From an uncultured Bacteroidales bacterium (GTDB lineage Bacteria; Bacteroidota; Bacteroidia; Bacteroidales; UBA932): a DNA stretch of 64,000 bases. The notes under the pieces are model-generated. The model was given only the letters and a program-made list of their open reading frames with translations. It was not told the origin of the DNA and searched no databases. Location of the stretch: the NCBI GenBank assembly GCA_934726455.1, contig CAKVDS010000001.1:98999-162998 (forward strand), read 5' to 3'. Both the position numbers and the translations under genes were made by a program. Shown one piece after another: positions 8,932 through 16,920 of this stretch. Numbering within the stretch: position 1 is the stretch's first letter; every line of letters begins with the position of its first letter.

Positions 8932-10359
8932 ATGAGAGAATTGATTGGTAGAAATGCGGAAAGCAGGCTGCTTGAACAGTATATCGGGAGTTCAAAATCG
9001 GAATTCATCGCGATTTATGGCCGTCGTCGTGTCGGAAAAACTTATTTGATAACGGAGACTTTCAAAGACAGGCTTGCGTTCGATATGACCGGTGTTTTGG
9101 AGGGTGACAAGGAGGATCAGATGTCCAGTTTTTTTCTGTCACTTCAGAAGGCCGGCTATGGTGGCACTAAGCCGAAGAACTGGATTGAGGCCTTCGAGGC
9201 CTTGAAAGTTGTGCTTGCCCCGGCATCGGCAAAAGGCACGGCTATCATATTCATTGATGAATTGCCTTGCCTTGACACACCGAGGTCGGGCTTGGTAAAG
9301 GCTTTGGACTTGTTTTGGAACGGTTGGGCTGCCCGTCAAAAGAACGTAAAACTGATTGTCTGCGGTTCTGCCACGACTTGGATGGTGGACAATATCATTG
9401 ACAACCACGGGGGACTTCATGACCGGATAACACACGAATTGCACCTGCATCCATTTACTCTTGGAGAGACAGAGGAATACTTGAAAACCAATGGCTTCCG
9501 CTGGAACAGGCTCTCTGTTGCCCAGGCGTATATGATATTGGGAGGTATTCCATATTACCTGAGTCTGCTTGACAAGGGACAGAGTCTCACTGAAAACATT
9601 GACAGGCTGTTTTTCTCCGCAGATGCGGAATTGCACCGTGAATATGACCGGTTGTTCAAGTCCCTTTTCCGGAACCCGCAACCCTACGTGAAGATAATAC
9701 AATTGCTTTCATCCAATCGTAAAGGGTTGACCCGTAATGAAATCAGTGAGAAGCTCGGCAAGGAGACCGGAGGCCATCTGAGCAAAATGCTGGAGAATCT
9801 GGAGAACTGTGATTTCATCCGCAAATATTGCGTCATAGAGAAGAAAATCAGCTCGAAGAACGGAATATACCAGCTGGTTGATTTTTTTACTCGTTTTCAT
9901 AACGATTTCTGTGTCAAAGGGACGACGGATGACCATTATTGGAGCAACAGCTTGAATACTCCAAAGCAGAACAACTGGTACGGCCTTGCTTTCGAGCGTC
10001 TATGTCAGGCGCATATACCCCAGATTAAAAAGGCTCTCGGAATCGACAGGATCCATACAGAATATTATTCTTGGAGAAGCAAGGAAAGCAAACCTGCCGC
10101 TCAGGTTGATCTGGTCATCGAGCGTGCTGATCAGATCACCAATCTGTGTGAGATCAAGTACTGCCGTGCCGAATATTCAATCGATTCTGACGAAAACGCC
10201 AAACTGCAGAATCGTGTGGCTGATTTCGAGCGTGAGACCGGTACCCGCAGCGCCGTCAACCTTACCTTCATCACCACTTTCGGTCTCAAGCCCAACAGCT
10301 ATTCCTCTGATATCCACTATCATGTCCAGCTTGACGCATTATTCGATAACGTGAATTAA
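8932..10359 (+). CDS. AAA+ ATPase with C-terminal nuclease-like (DUF234-type) domain
   Basis: The start is the ATG at 8932, downstream of the promoter; an upstream TTG-type start would place it over the repeats. The 475-residue protein has Walker A GRRRVGKT (residues 30-37), Walker B AIIFIDELPC (about 103-112), a sensor motif VCGSATTW, a winged-helix region (KGLTRNEISEKLG) and a C-terminal domain with a PD-(D/E)XK arrangement: QVDLVIER, then CEIKY. This matches the archaeal-type ATPase/DUF234 family, frequent as single genes in Bacteroidota, with unknown biological role. It may be a defence or mobile-element-associated function, but this is inference. Relatives in the window lie at 16921 and 59839, and a decayed copy near 61.3 kb. 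Confidence 0.85.
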   Translation: MRELIGRNAESRLLEQYIGSSKSEFIAIYGRRRVGKTYLITETFKDRLAFDMTGVLEGDKEDQMSSFFLSLQKAGYGGTKPKNWIEAFEALKVVLAPASAKGTAIIFIDELPCLDTPRSGLVKALDLFWNGWAARQKNVKLIVCGSATTWMVDNIIDNHGGLHDRITHELHLHPFTLGETEEYLKTNGFRWNRLSVAQAYMILGGIPYYLSLLDKGQSLTENIDRLFFSADAELHREYDRLFKSLFRNPQPYVKIIQLLSSNRKGLTRNEISEKLGKETGGHLSKMLENLENCDFIRKYCVIEKKISSKNGIYQLVDFFTRFHNDFCVKGTTDDHYWSNSLNTPKQNNWYGLAFERLCQAHIPQIKKALGIDRIHTEYYSWRSKESKPAAQVDLVIERADQITNLCEIKYCRAEYSIDSDENAKLQNRVADFERETGTRSAVNLTFITTFGLKPNSYSSDIHYHVQLDALFDNVN

Positions 10360-10365
10360 TTTGAT

Positions 10366-10701
10366 ATGATACCTGACTGGGCTTGGGGGCTGGACTGCTC
10401 CATCACCGTCTGCGACAAGGACGGCATAATCATCTATATGAACGACAAAGCTGTACGCCAATACAGCCGTCATGGTGACCTTATAGGCCGCAATCTTTTC
10501 GACTGCCATTCGGAGCGCTCGCGGGAGATTATCAGAGGGTTGCTTGAGAGCGGCGGAAGCAATTGCTACACCATCGAGAAACGCGGTGTCCGCAAACTTA
10601 TTTTCCAAAGTGCCTGGACAGACGCCTCCGGTGCAGTGGGCGGCCTCTGCGAGATCTCGATAGTCACTCCCGAGGGGATGCCGCATCATGTCAGGGAATA
10701 G
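10366..10701 (+). CDS. small PAS-domain protein
   Basis: A 111-residue cytoplasmic protein that consists of one PAS domain: ITVCDKDGIIIYMNDKAV is the typical first strands and helix, GDLIGRNLFDCHSERS the middle, and YTIEKRGVRKLIFQSAW plus EISIVTPEGMPHHV the closing sheet. It has no output domain. Similar stand-alone PAS proteins are common in Bacteroidales; the ligand is unknown. It starts 6 bp after the ATPase and ends 2 bp before the TPR regulator, so the three are likely cotranscribed. A role as soluble sensor for the adjacent regulator is possible but unproven. Confidence 0.8.
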   Translation: MIPDWAWGLDCSITVCDKDGIIIYMNDKAVRQYSRHGDLIGRNLFDCHSERSREIIRGLLESGGSNCYTIEKRGVRKLIFQSAWTDASGAVGGLCEISIVTPEGMPHHVRE

Positions 10702-10703
10702 CC

Positions 10704-12341
10704 ATGCGTAGGGCAGTTATTCTCATTGCGGCGCTTGCTTTATTCTTGGCTTGCGCTGATGATGCTGTTCAGCGAGAAGTGTTGGACGGTGTCGAGGCGA
10801 TTATTGAGGAGGATCCTTCCGGGGCTTTGCAGAGGCTTTCGGTGATGGACACTGTGTCTTTGCGGTCGAAGCCGTTGAAAGCCAGATATGCATTGCTCAA
10901 GAGCATGGCGCTGGACAAGACATATGTTGACAAGACGGATTTTGGTGTCATCCAGCCGGCGCTGGACTACTATTCCAGAAAGGGAACGGCTACCGAAAAA
11001 CTGCGTGCAGCCTACTATCAGGGCCGTATTTATCAGAATAAAGGGAATCTCGGCCTTGCGATGGATTGTTTCGCACAGGCGGAATCCGAAGTCGAGGAGT
11101 CGGAGGACAGGCTCACGGCTGCAAGACTGTATTCTGCGGAAGCACTTATATATGAGAGGCTCTATGATTTTGAGGAGGCGATAGAGTACAACACCCGTGC
11201 AGCGGCTCTGTTCCGTGAAGAGGGGAGAGTGCGCAGCTATGTCAATATGCTCAGCCGGATTGTCAATGAGTACACAGTGTCCGGCGATGCCTCGAAAGCT
11301 GCGGAGTATCTTGATTTGATCGAGATGTCGGATTCTTCCTCATACTCATATAGGCAGAACAAGTATTATTGGTCTTCGCTCCTTGCATATTCCGTGGCGT
11401 TCAAGAAATCTCGTGAAGAGATTGCCATGCTGCTCGCTGACTATTTTCGCAATGTGCCTTCGGAGGATGTGGATTGGCTGTCTGTGGCAACTGCCTTTTG
11501 CTTTGTCGGGGAGCTTGCCAAGGCTGAGGATGCGTTGGAAAAGTATGTGTCCACTGCTGGCGTCTTGAACAAGACGAGGTATGCGGCTGTGTGCTCAAAG
11601 GTCTACCGTTTGTCCGGGGATTCGGAGAAGGCATTGGAGTGTTATGAAAAGTATGTCCGCGCTGCGGATTCTGCCCGGTTCGCTTCATATAGGACTGATG
11701 CCCAGTTCGTCTCCGAGCGTTACAGGCTGGAGGAGGCCCGTCTGGAAGAGCAGACCCGGAAGAACCGGATTCTGTTTGTCGGGATGGCGGTTCTGTTTGC
11801 CGCCGCTGTTGTGATTTTTGCACTTGTGGTCCGGTACCGTCACAGTAAACTTGAACAGAGCCGTCTTTTGGTCCTGTATGACAGGATTGCGGTCGAGAGG
11901 GACGCTCTTTCGGCCAAGTTGGTGGAAAGTGAAAATGTGCTCAATGAGGATGCACGTGCCGCTTTGAATGCTAAACTTGCTCTTTTTGACCGTTTTCTGT
12001 CTGCCGGCATATCCGAAGACAGCGAGATTGACCGCAAGGCTTTCAAGGACATGGAGCGTATGCTTTTTGACCGGGAGGAGTTCATGGAACTCAACCGTTT
12101 GAGTTATAAGGCAAGTCATCCGTCTTTTGTCCGTTACCTTGAGGGGAAGGGGCTTTCCGGGTGGGAGGTCGGTTATTGCTGCCTGTATGCCATGGGCTTG
12201 AAAGGTAAGGATATAGGCAAATATCTCCAAAAAGGTGGGCACTTCAACATCAGCAGCCGCATCCGATCGAAACTTGGGATTTCTTCGCATGACACGAACC
12301 TTGGAATCTACATCCGGAAGCTGTTGGCGGAGCTTGGTTAA
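10704..12341 (+). CDS. membrane-spanning TPR regulator with C-terminal helix-turn-helix
   Basis: The ATG at 10704 gives 545 residues with an N-terminal export signal ending in a lipobox-like FLAC. Residues 25 to about 345 are tetratricopeptide-type helices (KLRAAYYQGRIYQNKGNLGL, AAEYLDLIEM). A transmembrane segment follows (ILFVGMAVLFAAAVVIF), then a coiled coil and a C-terminal HTH-like domain (GLKGKDIGKYL, FNISSRIRSKLGIS). The topology, periplasmic TPR sensor linked to cytoplasmic DNA-binding domain, is known from Bacteroidota one-component regulators. It shares its N-terminal plan (IQPALDYYSRKG) with the protein at 61643. It precedes the exported-protein operon at 12480 and is its likely regulator (inference). 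Confidence 0.8.
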   Translation: MRRAVILIAALALFLACADDAVQREVLDGVEAIIEEDPSGALQRLSVMDTVSLRSKPLKARYALLKSMALDKTYVDKTDFGVIQPALDYYSRKGTATEKLRAAYYQGRIYQNKGNLGLAMDCFAQAESEVEESEDRLTAARLYSAEALIYERLYDFEEAIEYNTRAAALFREEGRVRSYVNMLSRIVNEYTVSGDASKAAEYLDLIEMSDSSSYSYRQNKYYWSSLLAYSVAFKKSREEIAMLLADYFRNVPSEDVDWLSVATAFCFVGELAKAEDALEKYVSTAGVLNKTRYAAVCSKVYRLSGDSEKALECYEKYVRAADSARFASYRTDAQFVSERYRLEEARLEEQTRKNRILFVGMAVLFAAAVVIFALVVRYRHSKLEQSRLLVLYDRIAVERDALSAKLVESENVLNEDARAALNAKLALFDRFLSAGISEDSEIDRKAFKDMERMLFDREEFMELNRLSYKASHPSFVRYLEGKGLSGWEVGYCCLYAMGLKGKDIGKYLQKGGHFNISSRIRSKLGISSHDTNLGIYIRKLLAELG

Positions 12342-12425
12342 ACTTTTTATTGTCTGCCAATGGTGGCATCTTGGTATTCACTTGATTTTTAGTGTGTTGT
12401 GGAGTGGTTATGTGGCGAAAATCTA

Positions 12426-12456
12426 TTGGCGGTTAAACTTTTATGAGGTAGCTTTG
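12426..12456 (+). promoter_or_regulatory. promoter of the exported-protein operon
   Basis: TTGG at 12426-12429, a 19-bp spacer and TAGCTTTG at 12449-12456, 23 bp before the ATG at 12480. The gap of 138 bp after the regulator gene leaves room for an operator, but no clear inverted repeat is seen. Confidence 0.65.
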
Positions 12457-12479
12457 TCTTGTTGAAACAGGCAAAGTAT

Positions 12480-12863
12480 ATGAAAAAATTTATTTTATGC
12501 GTGGCCGCCGTCTTTTGCGCCTTGACGTTTGCGCGAGCTGCTCAAGACGAACCGGAGTCACTTGAAGTGGAGGTTTTTACAACAGGAAAGGGGTATGAGC
12601 GTTCTGGCTGCCTTTATGTGGAAGCGTTCTTGTATAGGACATCCATGACTATTGAAGTGCTGATGGACGATTATGGTGAAGCGGCTTTTCGGATTTATGA
12701 TGACATAGGGAATGAATACGAGTCGGTTGAAGAACACTTGGATGGTTTCAAGCGAGTCAGCTTGGCTGTGCCTGATATTCCCGGCCGTTATTGCCTGCGG
12801 ATCAGTTCGGCTTCTGTGACTGCGTTTGCATACTTTGATGTCGGTGTTAACAACTTAAAATAA
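12480..12863 (+). CDS. small exported protein, DUF3244-like
   Basis: A 127-residue protein with a cleavable signal peptide (MKKFILCVAAVFCALTFARA). The mature part is a short all-beta domain (LYVEAFLYRTSMTIEVLM, AAFRIYDDIGNEY, RYCLRISSASVTAFAYFDV) that resembles DUF3244 proteins: small secreted beta-sandwich proteins of Bacteroidales without known function. The TTG upstream at 12459 would ruin the signal peptide, so the ATG at 12480 is preferred. First gene of a six-gene operon; the next starts 6 bp later. The second TPR regulator of the window is also followed by a DUF3244-like gene. Confidence 0.65.
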   Translation: MKKFILCVAAVFCALTFARAAQDEPESLEVEVFTTGKGYERSGCLYVEAFLYRTSMTIEVLMDDYGEAAFRIYDDIGNEYESVEEHLDGFKRVSLAVPDIPGRYCLRISSASVTAFAYFDVGVNNLK

Positions 12864-12869
12864 ACAGAT

Positions 12870-13703
12870 ATGATTTGTAAATTGTTCAAGACTATCAGTT
12901 CTTCATTGGTAATCACTGCGGCAGTCTTGATTCTGTCGGCTTCATGCTGTGAGGATAACAGGCCTCCGATTACCGAAAAATATCCAGAAAAAGGGGAGTT
13001 AAGAATTGATGCCCCTATTTTCCTGAGGTACAATTTAACGACATTCATAGAAAAGTGTAGGGAAAAAGGGTATGTTATTCCGGATTTGGATATACAGGAA
13101 TTGAGTGATTATAATAATATGGTCCCTGCTGGTAGTAGCTGGCTTGATTTCTATACTTTATTCAAAAAAACTGAGACTTTTCCGGGAACAAGGCCTGAAG
13201 TGAAATTCCTCTTCTCAGCACCTGATTGTAAAGATGCAATAACGGTGTCTTATCATGCGTTTGACAGTGATTTGTGTGAAAATAAGGTCATAAAGAACGC
13301 CCCTAAAATCAATTCAAATCATTGGATCGATTTTTCAGCGCGTACAATTAAAACCTCGCATAGCGGTATCTCTGTCAAATGGAGTAAGCAATTTAGTATG
13401 ACTGGAGTTGGTGTTGAAATGGTAATTGATCTGCCGGGAACCGTTGAGTATCCTTTTTATGTCTTTACGACAAGCACGAAAGGTGGCAATCAGGCGGCTG
13501 CACGTATTGATGGGCAGAGAGTGGATCTTGTGCAAAATACAGTGGATCAAGAATTCGTGGTAGCAGGGACAGTCTCTGTGATAATTGTTGACGATTCTCC
13601 AATCGTTTCTCCTATAATGAAACAAAGCGTATGTGTGGGTGGGGTCTTAGATGATAAAGTCAAATGGGACACTCCAGTAATTGTTGAACTTGATAAATTG
13701 TAA
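12870..13703 (+). CDS. hypothetical lipoprotein
   Basis: I do not recognise a family. The 277-residue product has a signal with two adjacent cysteines at the processing site (LILSASCCED), so it is probably a lipoprotein. The mature protein is polar and rich in beta-prone segments (TVEYPFYVFTTSTKGG, GTVSVIIVDD). A/T content and codon choice (many TAT, AAT, AAA) differ from the GC-rich housekeeping genes nearby, which suggests a different origin. It follows the DUF3244-like gene by 6 bp and precedes the next lipoprotein by 4 bp. Confidence 0.6.
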   Translation: MICKLFKTISSSLVITAAVLILSASCCEDNRPPITEKYPEKGELRIDAPIFLRYNLTTFIEKCREKGYVIPDLDIQELSDYNNMVPAGSSWLDFYTLFKKTETFPGTRPEVKFLFSAPDCKDAITVSYHAFDSDLCENKVIKNAPKINSNHWIDFSARTIKTSHSGISVKWSKQFSMTGVGVEMVIDLPGTVEYPFYVFTTSTKGGNQAAARIDGQRVDLVQNTVDQEFVVAGTVSVIIVDDSPIVSPIMKQSVCVGGVLDDKVKWDTPVIVELDKL

Positions 13704-13707
13704 TAAT

Positions 13708-14580
13708 ATGAGACACTTCAATTTGATTTTCTTCCCATTCTTTTTCTCTATTTGGTTGATTTCCTGTACGGGTAAGGAATACATCAGTGATAATGCAGTG
13801 GAGACGAATGGTTTAGAAGTAGATGTGACCGACGAAAACTATATGAGTGACGTTCAAGTTACCGAGGGCTATGGAGATTTTGGAAAGTACTCTTCGTATC
13901 TTGTCGGAGCGGATGCTACAGTCGGTATATCATCGTCAAGATACTATCCACTTGGAGATGAGAGGGTCGTAGCCTATTATGAGCCATTTGATGAGATCCG
14001 TACAAAGGGAAGTCTGGCTGAAATTGATTCTGAGGAATTCTTGATGAATGGCCGTGCCTTGTTCTCTCCTATGACCAAGTCAGAAAAGGGGCAGATTCAT
14101 GCTATGTTTGGAGGCCCGGTCTCGTTTTCTCTTAGGGAGGCGGAGATTGCGACCAAAGGTAATTTCGATGCTGGTGTGGAACTGTATGCACCGGAAATTG
14201 TAAGAATCAGTTTTCCGACTGTAACTTCTGAGCAGAATCGCTATCCGTTGTGCTATTATAAAGATTTTGTGGTCAAGTGGAATGCCGATTCTAAGAACGA
14301 CAACGGGGTTCTGATTGTTGTAAGGTGGTCGGGAACGATGATATTTGGAGAAGACTACTCCTCTTCATATATTTGTAGGGCTGTGCGCTCGGAAGATACG
14401 GGTTCTTTTGAACTTGATGATAATATGTTTGACGGAATCCCGGATGCGGCGCTGTGCAGTCTGTGTCTGTTGAGAGGAGATTTTGAAGACGTGGAGATAG
14501 ATGATGCCACACTTCGCGTATTGGCTGAGACACACGATGAACTTGATTTTGTATTGGTGAGAAATATTGAGACAGAATGA
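13708..14580 (+). CDS. hypothetical lipoprotein
   Basis: A 290-residue product starting at the ATG at 13708 (a start at 13681 would overlap the preceding gene and bury the signal). The signal peptide MRHFNLIFFPFFFSIWLIS is followed by Cys, a clear lipobox. The mature part is acidic with no family I can name; it contains two close cysteine pairs late in the sequence (YICRAV; ALCSLCLL). The stop codon overlaps the next start (ATGA at 14577-14580), pointing to coupled translation. As with its neighbour, base composition is lower in GC than the genome core. Confidence 0.6.
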   Translation: MRHFNLIFFPFFFSIWLISCTGKEYISDNAVETNGLEVDVTDENYMSDVQVTEGYGDFGKYSSYLVGADATVGISSSRYYPLGDERVVAYYEPFDEIRTKGSLAEIDSEEFLMNGRALFSPMTKSEKGQIHAMFGGPVSFSLREAEIATKGNFDAGVELYAPEIVRISFPTVTSEQNRYPLCYYKDFVVKWNADSKNDNGVLIVVRWSGTMIFGEDYSSSYICRAVRSEDTGSFELDDNMFDGIPDAALCSLCLLRGDFEDVEIDDATLRVLAETHDELDFVLVRNIETE

Positions 14581-15650
14581 AAATAATCGGTTATATAGGC
14601 ACCTTTGCTATTTTGGCGATTTTGATGTCTGCGTGCCAAAAACCTGCTGCACGTGAGATTTCATTCGCAGGAGGAGAATTTGAAATGCCGCTTGGCGCCA
14701 GCCTGCATCCGGATGTCCATGTAAGACCATCAAGAGCGGAGGTTGTATTTTCTTCTTCGGATGAGTCGGTGTTTGTTGTCATGGGTTCGCAGATCAAGTC
14801 TGTTGGTGAGGGAGAGGCGCTCTTGACCGCATCCAGCCTTGATGGAACCATCTCCGCCTCGTGTGTAGTAAGAGTAGACCGGACACTCGGAATAGGAAGT
14901 TTTACAGTGAATCAGGGTGGAAAAATAGTTTCTTTCGCCACCGGAAATCTTCAGGGAGAGGTGCTGGCGTTGAGTCCGGATGTCAAAGTCTCATGGAAGC
15001 TGGCAGAACGCCAATCGGATTACTTGGGCGTGGATTCCTGCAATGAAGTTCCTGAGGTCGGGAAAACCGCTGACCTCTTTGGAAGGTCCAAGACTTCCTT
15101 GGCGTATGGTTTGGGGACGGGCGTCAATTTTTTGCAGATTGGGACATCTGAGTCTGATGCCATTGCGGAATGGTGTTCTGATATCGGAGGATTGTGGCGT
15201 GTTCTTGACGATGATGAATGGAGGTATTTAGCAGAAAAAAGAAGATGTTCAAAGGTGGGAGATACGGAAAATGCCAGATTTTGCAGGGCAGTTGTGGATG
15301 GTATTTCCGGGCTTGTCCTGTTTCCGGATGTGATGATATGGCCGGAGGACATCCCTGTTCCAAAGAATATTAACGAGGAGGTTCTGTCAATTTCCAGCAC
15401 AGGGTCTTATGGTAATGATGAATGGTGTCAGCTGGAAAACTCGGGCTGCATTTTTCTTCCTGCATGCGGCTATAAGGATTATGAGCCGGATGCTAGATAT
15501 GGTGTTATGGGATCTTATTGGGCATCGGGTGTAAGTGGTTCTTGGCGACAGTTGTCATGCTTTTATTTTGACGAGGATGATGTGTCCTATCTTGCTTTAT
15601 ACCTGTCCAAGCCGGCCGGATGCGCTGTAAGATTGGCCCGGGATTTATGA
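14577..15650 (+). CDS. lipoprotein with Ig-like and Fib_succ-like domains
   Basis: The 357-residue product has a lipobox (AILMSACQK). Residues about 25-100 look like a bacterial Ig-like (BIG2) domain (VVFSSSDESVFVVMGSQIKS, GEALLTASSLDG). From about 105 the protein follows the pattern widespread in Bacteroidota surface proteins and related to the Fibrobacter major paralogous domain: GSFTVNQGGKIVSFATGNLQ, TADLFGRSK, WRVLDDDEWRYLAEKR, GLVLFPDVMIWPEDIP, GCIFLPACGY, YWASGVSGSW and CAVRLARDL. Function is unknown; surface exposure is inferred. A paralogue lies at 21454. It is coupled to both neighbours by ATGA overlaps. Confidence 0.7.
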   Translation: MKIIGYIGTFAILAILMSACQKPAAREISFAGGEFEMPLGASLHPDVHVRPSRAEVVFSSSDESVFVVMGSQIKSVGEGEALLTASSLDGTISASCVVRVDRTLGIGSFTVNQGGKIVSFATGNLQGEVLALSPDVKVSWKLAERQSDYLGVDSCNEVPEVGKTADLFGRSKTSLAYGLGTGVNFLQIGTSESDAIAEWCSDIGGLWRVLDDDEWRYLAEKRRCSKVGDTENARFCRAVVDGISGLVLFPDVMIWPEDIPVPKNINEEVLSISSTGSYGNDEWCQLENSGCIFLPACGYKDYEPDARYGVMGSYWASGVSGSWRQLSCFYFDEDDVSYLALYLSKPAGCAVRLARDL

Positions 15651-16015
15651 GGTATATAGGTTTTTTAGTCTGTCTGGCGTTGTCTGTGGCCGGACTGTCA
15701 TCCTGCGAGAAAGAGCAGGAGGATCCTCCAGTGAGTATTTCTTGCAGTTTTGATGCGGAAGGTGGACGAAAAGATTATAATCTGGATCTTGACGGGACCA
15801 CCCTTACGTTGGACATAAAAGGGGCATATTATTCAGAGCATTGGGCATACTGGCTTGATGAAAGTTGGATCGATGTCGCCTATTGTATTGATTTGGAGCG
15901 ACTGTCAATAGTTTCCGATGAAAACGATACGGGCCGGGCGCGCAGGGCGGTGGTGAGTGCACGTCACCGGGTCACGGGACAAAAGTATATATTTGAAATT
16001 GAACAGTCTGAATGA
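15647..16015 (+). CDS. small BACON-like lipoprotein, copy 1
   Basis: A 122-residue product with lipobox LSSC at the end of the signal peptide. The mature part is one BACON-like immunoglobulin-type domain: FDAEGGRKDY, then ESWIDVAY, ENDTGRARRAVVSA and the closing FEIEQSE, which parallels the usual ItvtQ ending. BACON domains are often linked to surface glycan or mucin binding in Bacteroidota, but here the domain stands alone. The start overlaps the previous stop (ATGA at 15647). The C-terminal third is nearly identical to the next gene at DNA level, indicating a tandem duplication. Confidence 0.7.
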   Translation: MRYIGFLVCLALSVAGLSSCEKEQEDPPVSISCSFDAEGGRKDYNLDLDGTTLTLDIKGAYYSEHWAYWLDESWIDVAYCIDLERLSIVSDENDTGRARRAVVSARHRVTGQKYIFEIEQSE

Positions 16016-16395
16016 CAGGCATGAAACCATATTTTCGACTCTTGTTTCTGGTGCTTTTATTTGTGATGCCGTCATGCGAAAAGGATGCACCCGTTCGTTT
16101 TTTTTACAGCGTCGGGGCAGAAGGCGGAAGCGCGAGTTATGATGCGGATCTTGTTGGGGAGACATTGTCAACAGAATTCGGCCCGTCATCGTATTATGTT
16201 GAGAGGACGGAGTATCATTATAGCGGTTGGCTAATGGATACGGAATGGCTCTATTCGTACTATAACCCCACTGGACCTTGGATCTCTTTCCTTATTGACC
16301 GGAACGATACGGGCCGAAAGCGCAGGGCGGTGGTGAGCGGGTATCACCGGGTTTCGGGACGAAAGTATGTCTTTGAGATAGAACAGTCGGAATGA
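16012..16395 (+). CDS. small BACON-like lipoprotein, copy 2
   Basis: A 127-residue paralogue of the preceding gene, coupled to it by an ATGA overlap; an alternative ATG is at 16021. Lipobox is LFVMPSC. It keeps the AEGGSASYD start of the domain and the RNDTGRKRRAVVSGYHR...FEIEQSE end, while the middle has diverged (WLMDTEWLYSYY). This divergence in the centre with a conserved frame suggests two related binding modules. It is the last gene of the operon; the convergent acetyltransferase ends 9 bp downstream, so little room is left for a terminator. Confidence 0.7.
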   Translation: MTGMKPYFRLLFLVLLFVMPSCEKDAPVRFFYSVGAEGGSASYDADLVGETLSTEFGPSSYYVERTEYHYSGWLMDTEWLYSYYNPTGPWISFLIDRNDTGRKRRAVVSGYHRVSGRKYVFEIEQSE

Positions 16396-16404
16396 TCCGG
16401 AGAA

Positions 16405-16914
16405 TCATGGGCGCAGCCACTGGTAGGCGAGACGTTCGCCTCCGCCGTCCGCGAGGGTGATGATGCCGCAGTGGCGGAAACCGTGCTTCATGACAAGGTG
16501 TTGCATTATGAGGTTGTCCTTGTGGGTGTCTATGCGGATATTTCCGCAGTGGGATTTGCAGAAATCCATGATGGCGGCGAAAACGCCGTGCGCTTCCGGG
16601 AGGCTCGTTATCCTGTGTATGACCATGTATGGGCTGCTGTCGTCTGTCCAGTGTCCGTCCGCTATCGAGGCGTATGACGGGTCCGGGCCGTTCCTGAAGA
16701 CGAATGAGCCCACAGGGGCCTTGCCGTCCATGACAAGATGGCATGTCCCCGAGGTGATGTCATCTTCAAGAATCCCGATGGCCGGATAGCCGCCGCTCCA
16801 CTGGGTCGGGTTGCCGCTGTCCCGCATTATCTGTCTTGCGGCGTCGGCAAGCGCCGCTAACGCCGGCAGATCTGCCGGAAGGGCTTTGCGGATTGTATAG
16901 GGGGCTTTTGCCAT
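16405..16914 (-). CDS. GNAT-family N-acetyltransferase
   Basis: A 169-residue protein of the GCN5-related acetyltransferase fold: YTIRKALPADLPALAALADAA at the N-terminus, the strand pair CHLVMDGKAPVGSFVF, and the late IRIDTHKDNLIMQHLVMKHGF motif (acyl-CoA region and helix preceding the last strands). The substrate cannot be told; relatives act on small molecules, antibiotics or protein N-termini. It is on the minus strand, 6 bp downstream of the ATPase gene, and may be cotranscribed with it. Confidence 0.85.
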   Translation of the reverse strand: MAKAPYTIRKALPADLPALAALADAARQIMRDSGNPTQWSGGYPAIGILEDDITSGTCHLVMDGKAPVGSFVFRNGPDPSYASIADGHWTDDSSPYMVIHRITSLPEAHGVFAAIMDFCKSHCGNIRIDTHKDNLIMQHLVMKHGFRHCGIITLADGGGERLAYQWLRP

Positions 16915-16920
16915 GGCGGA

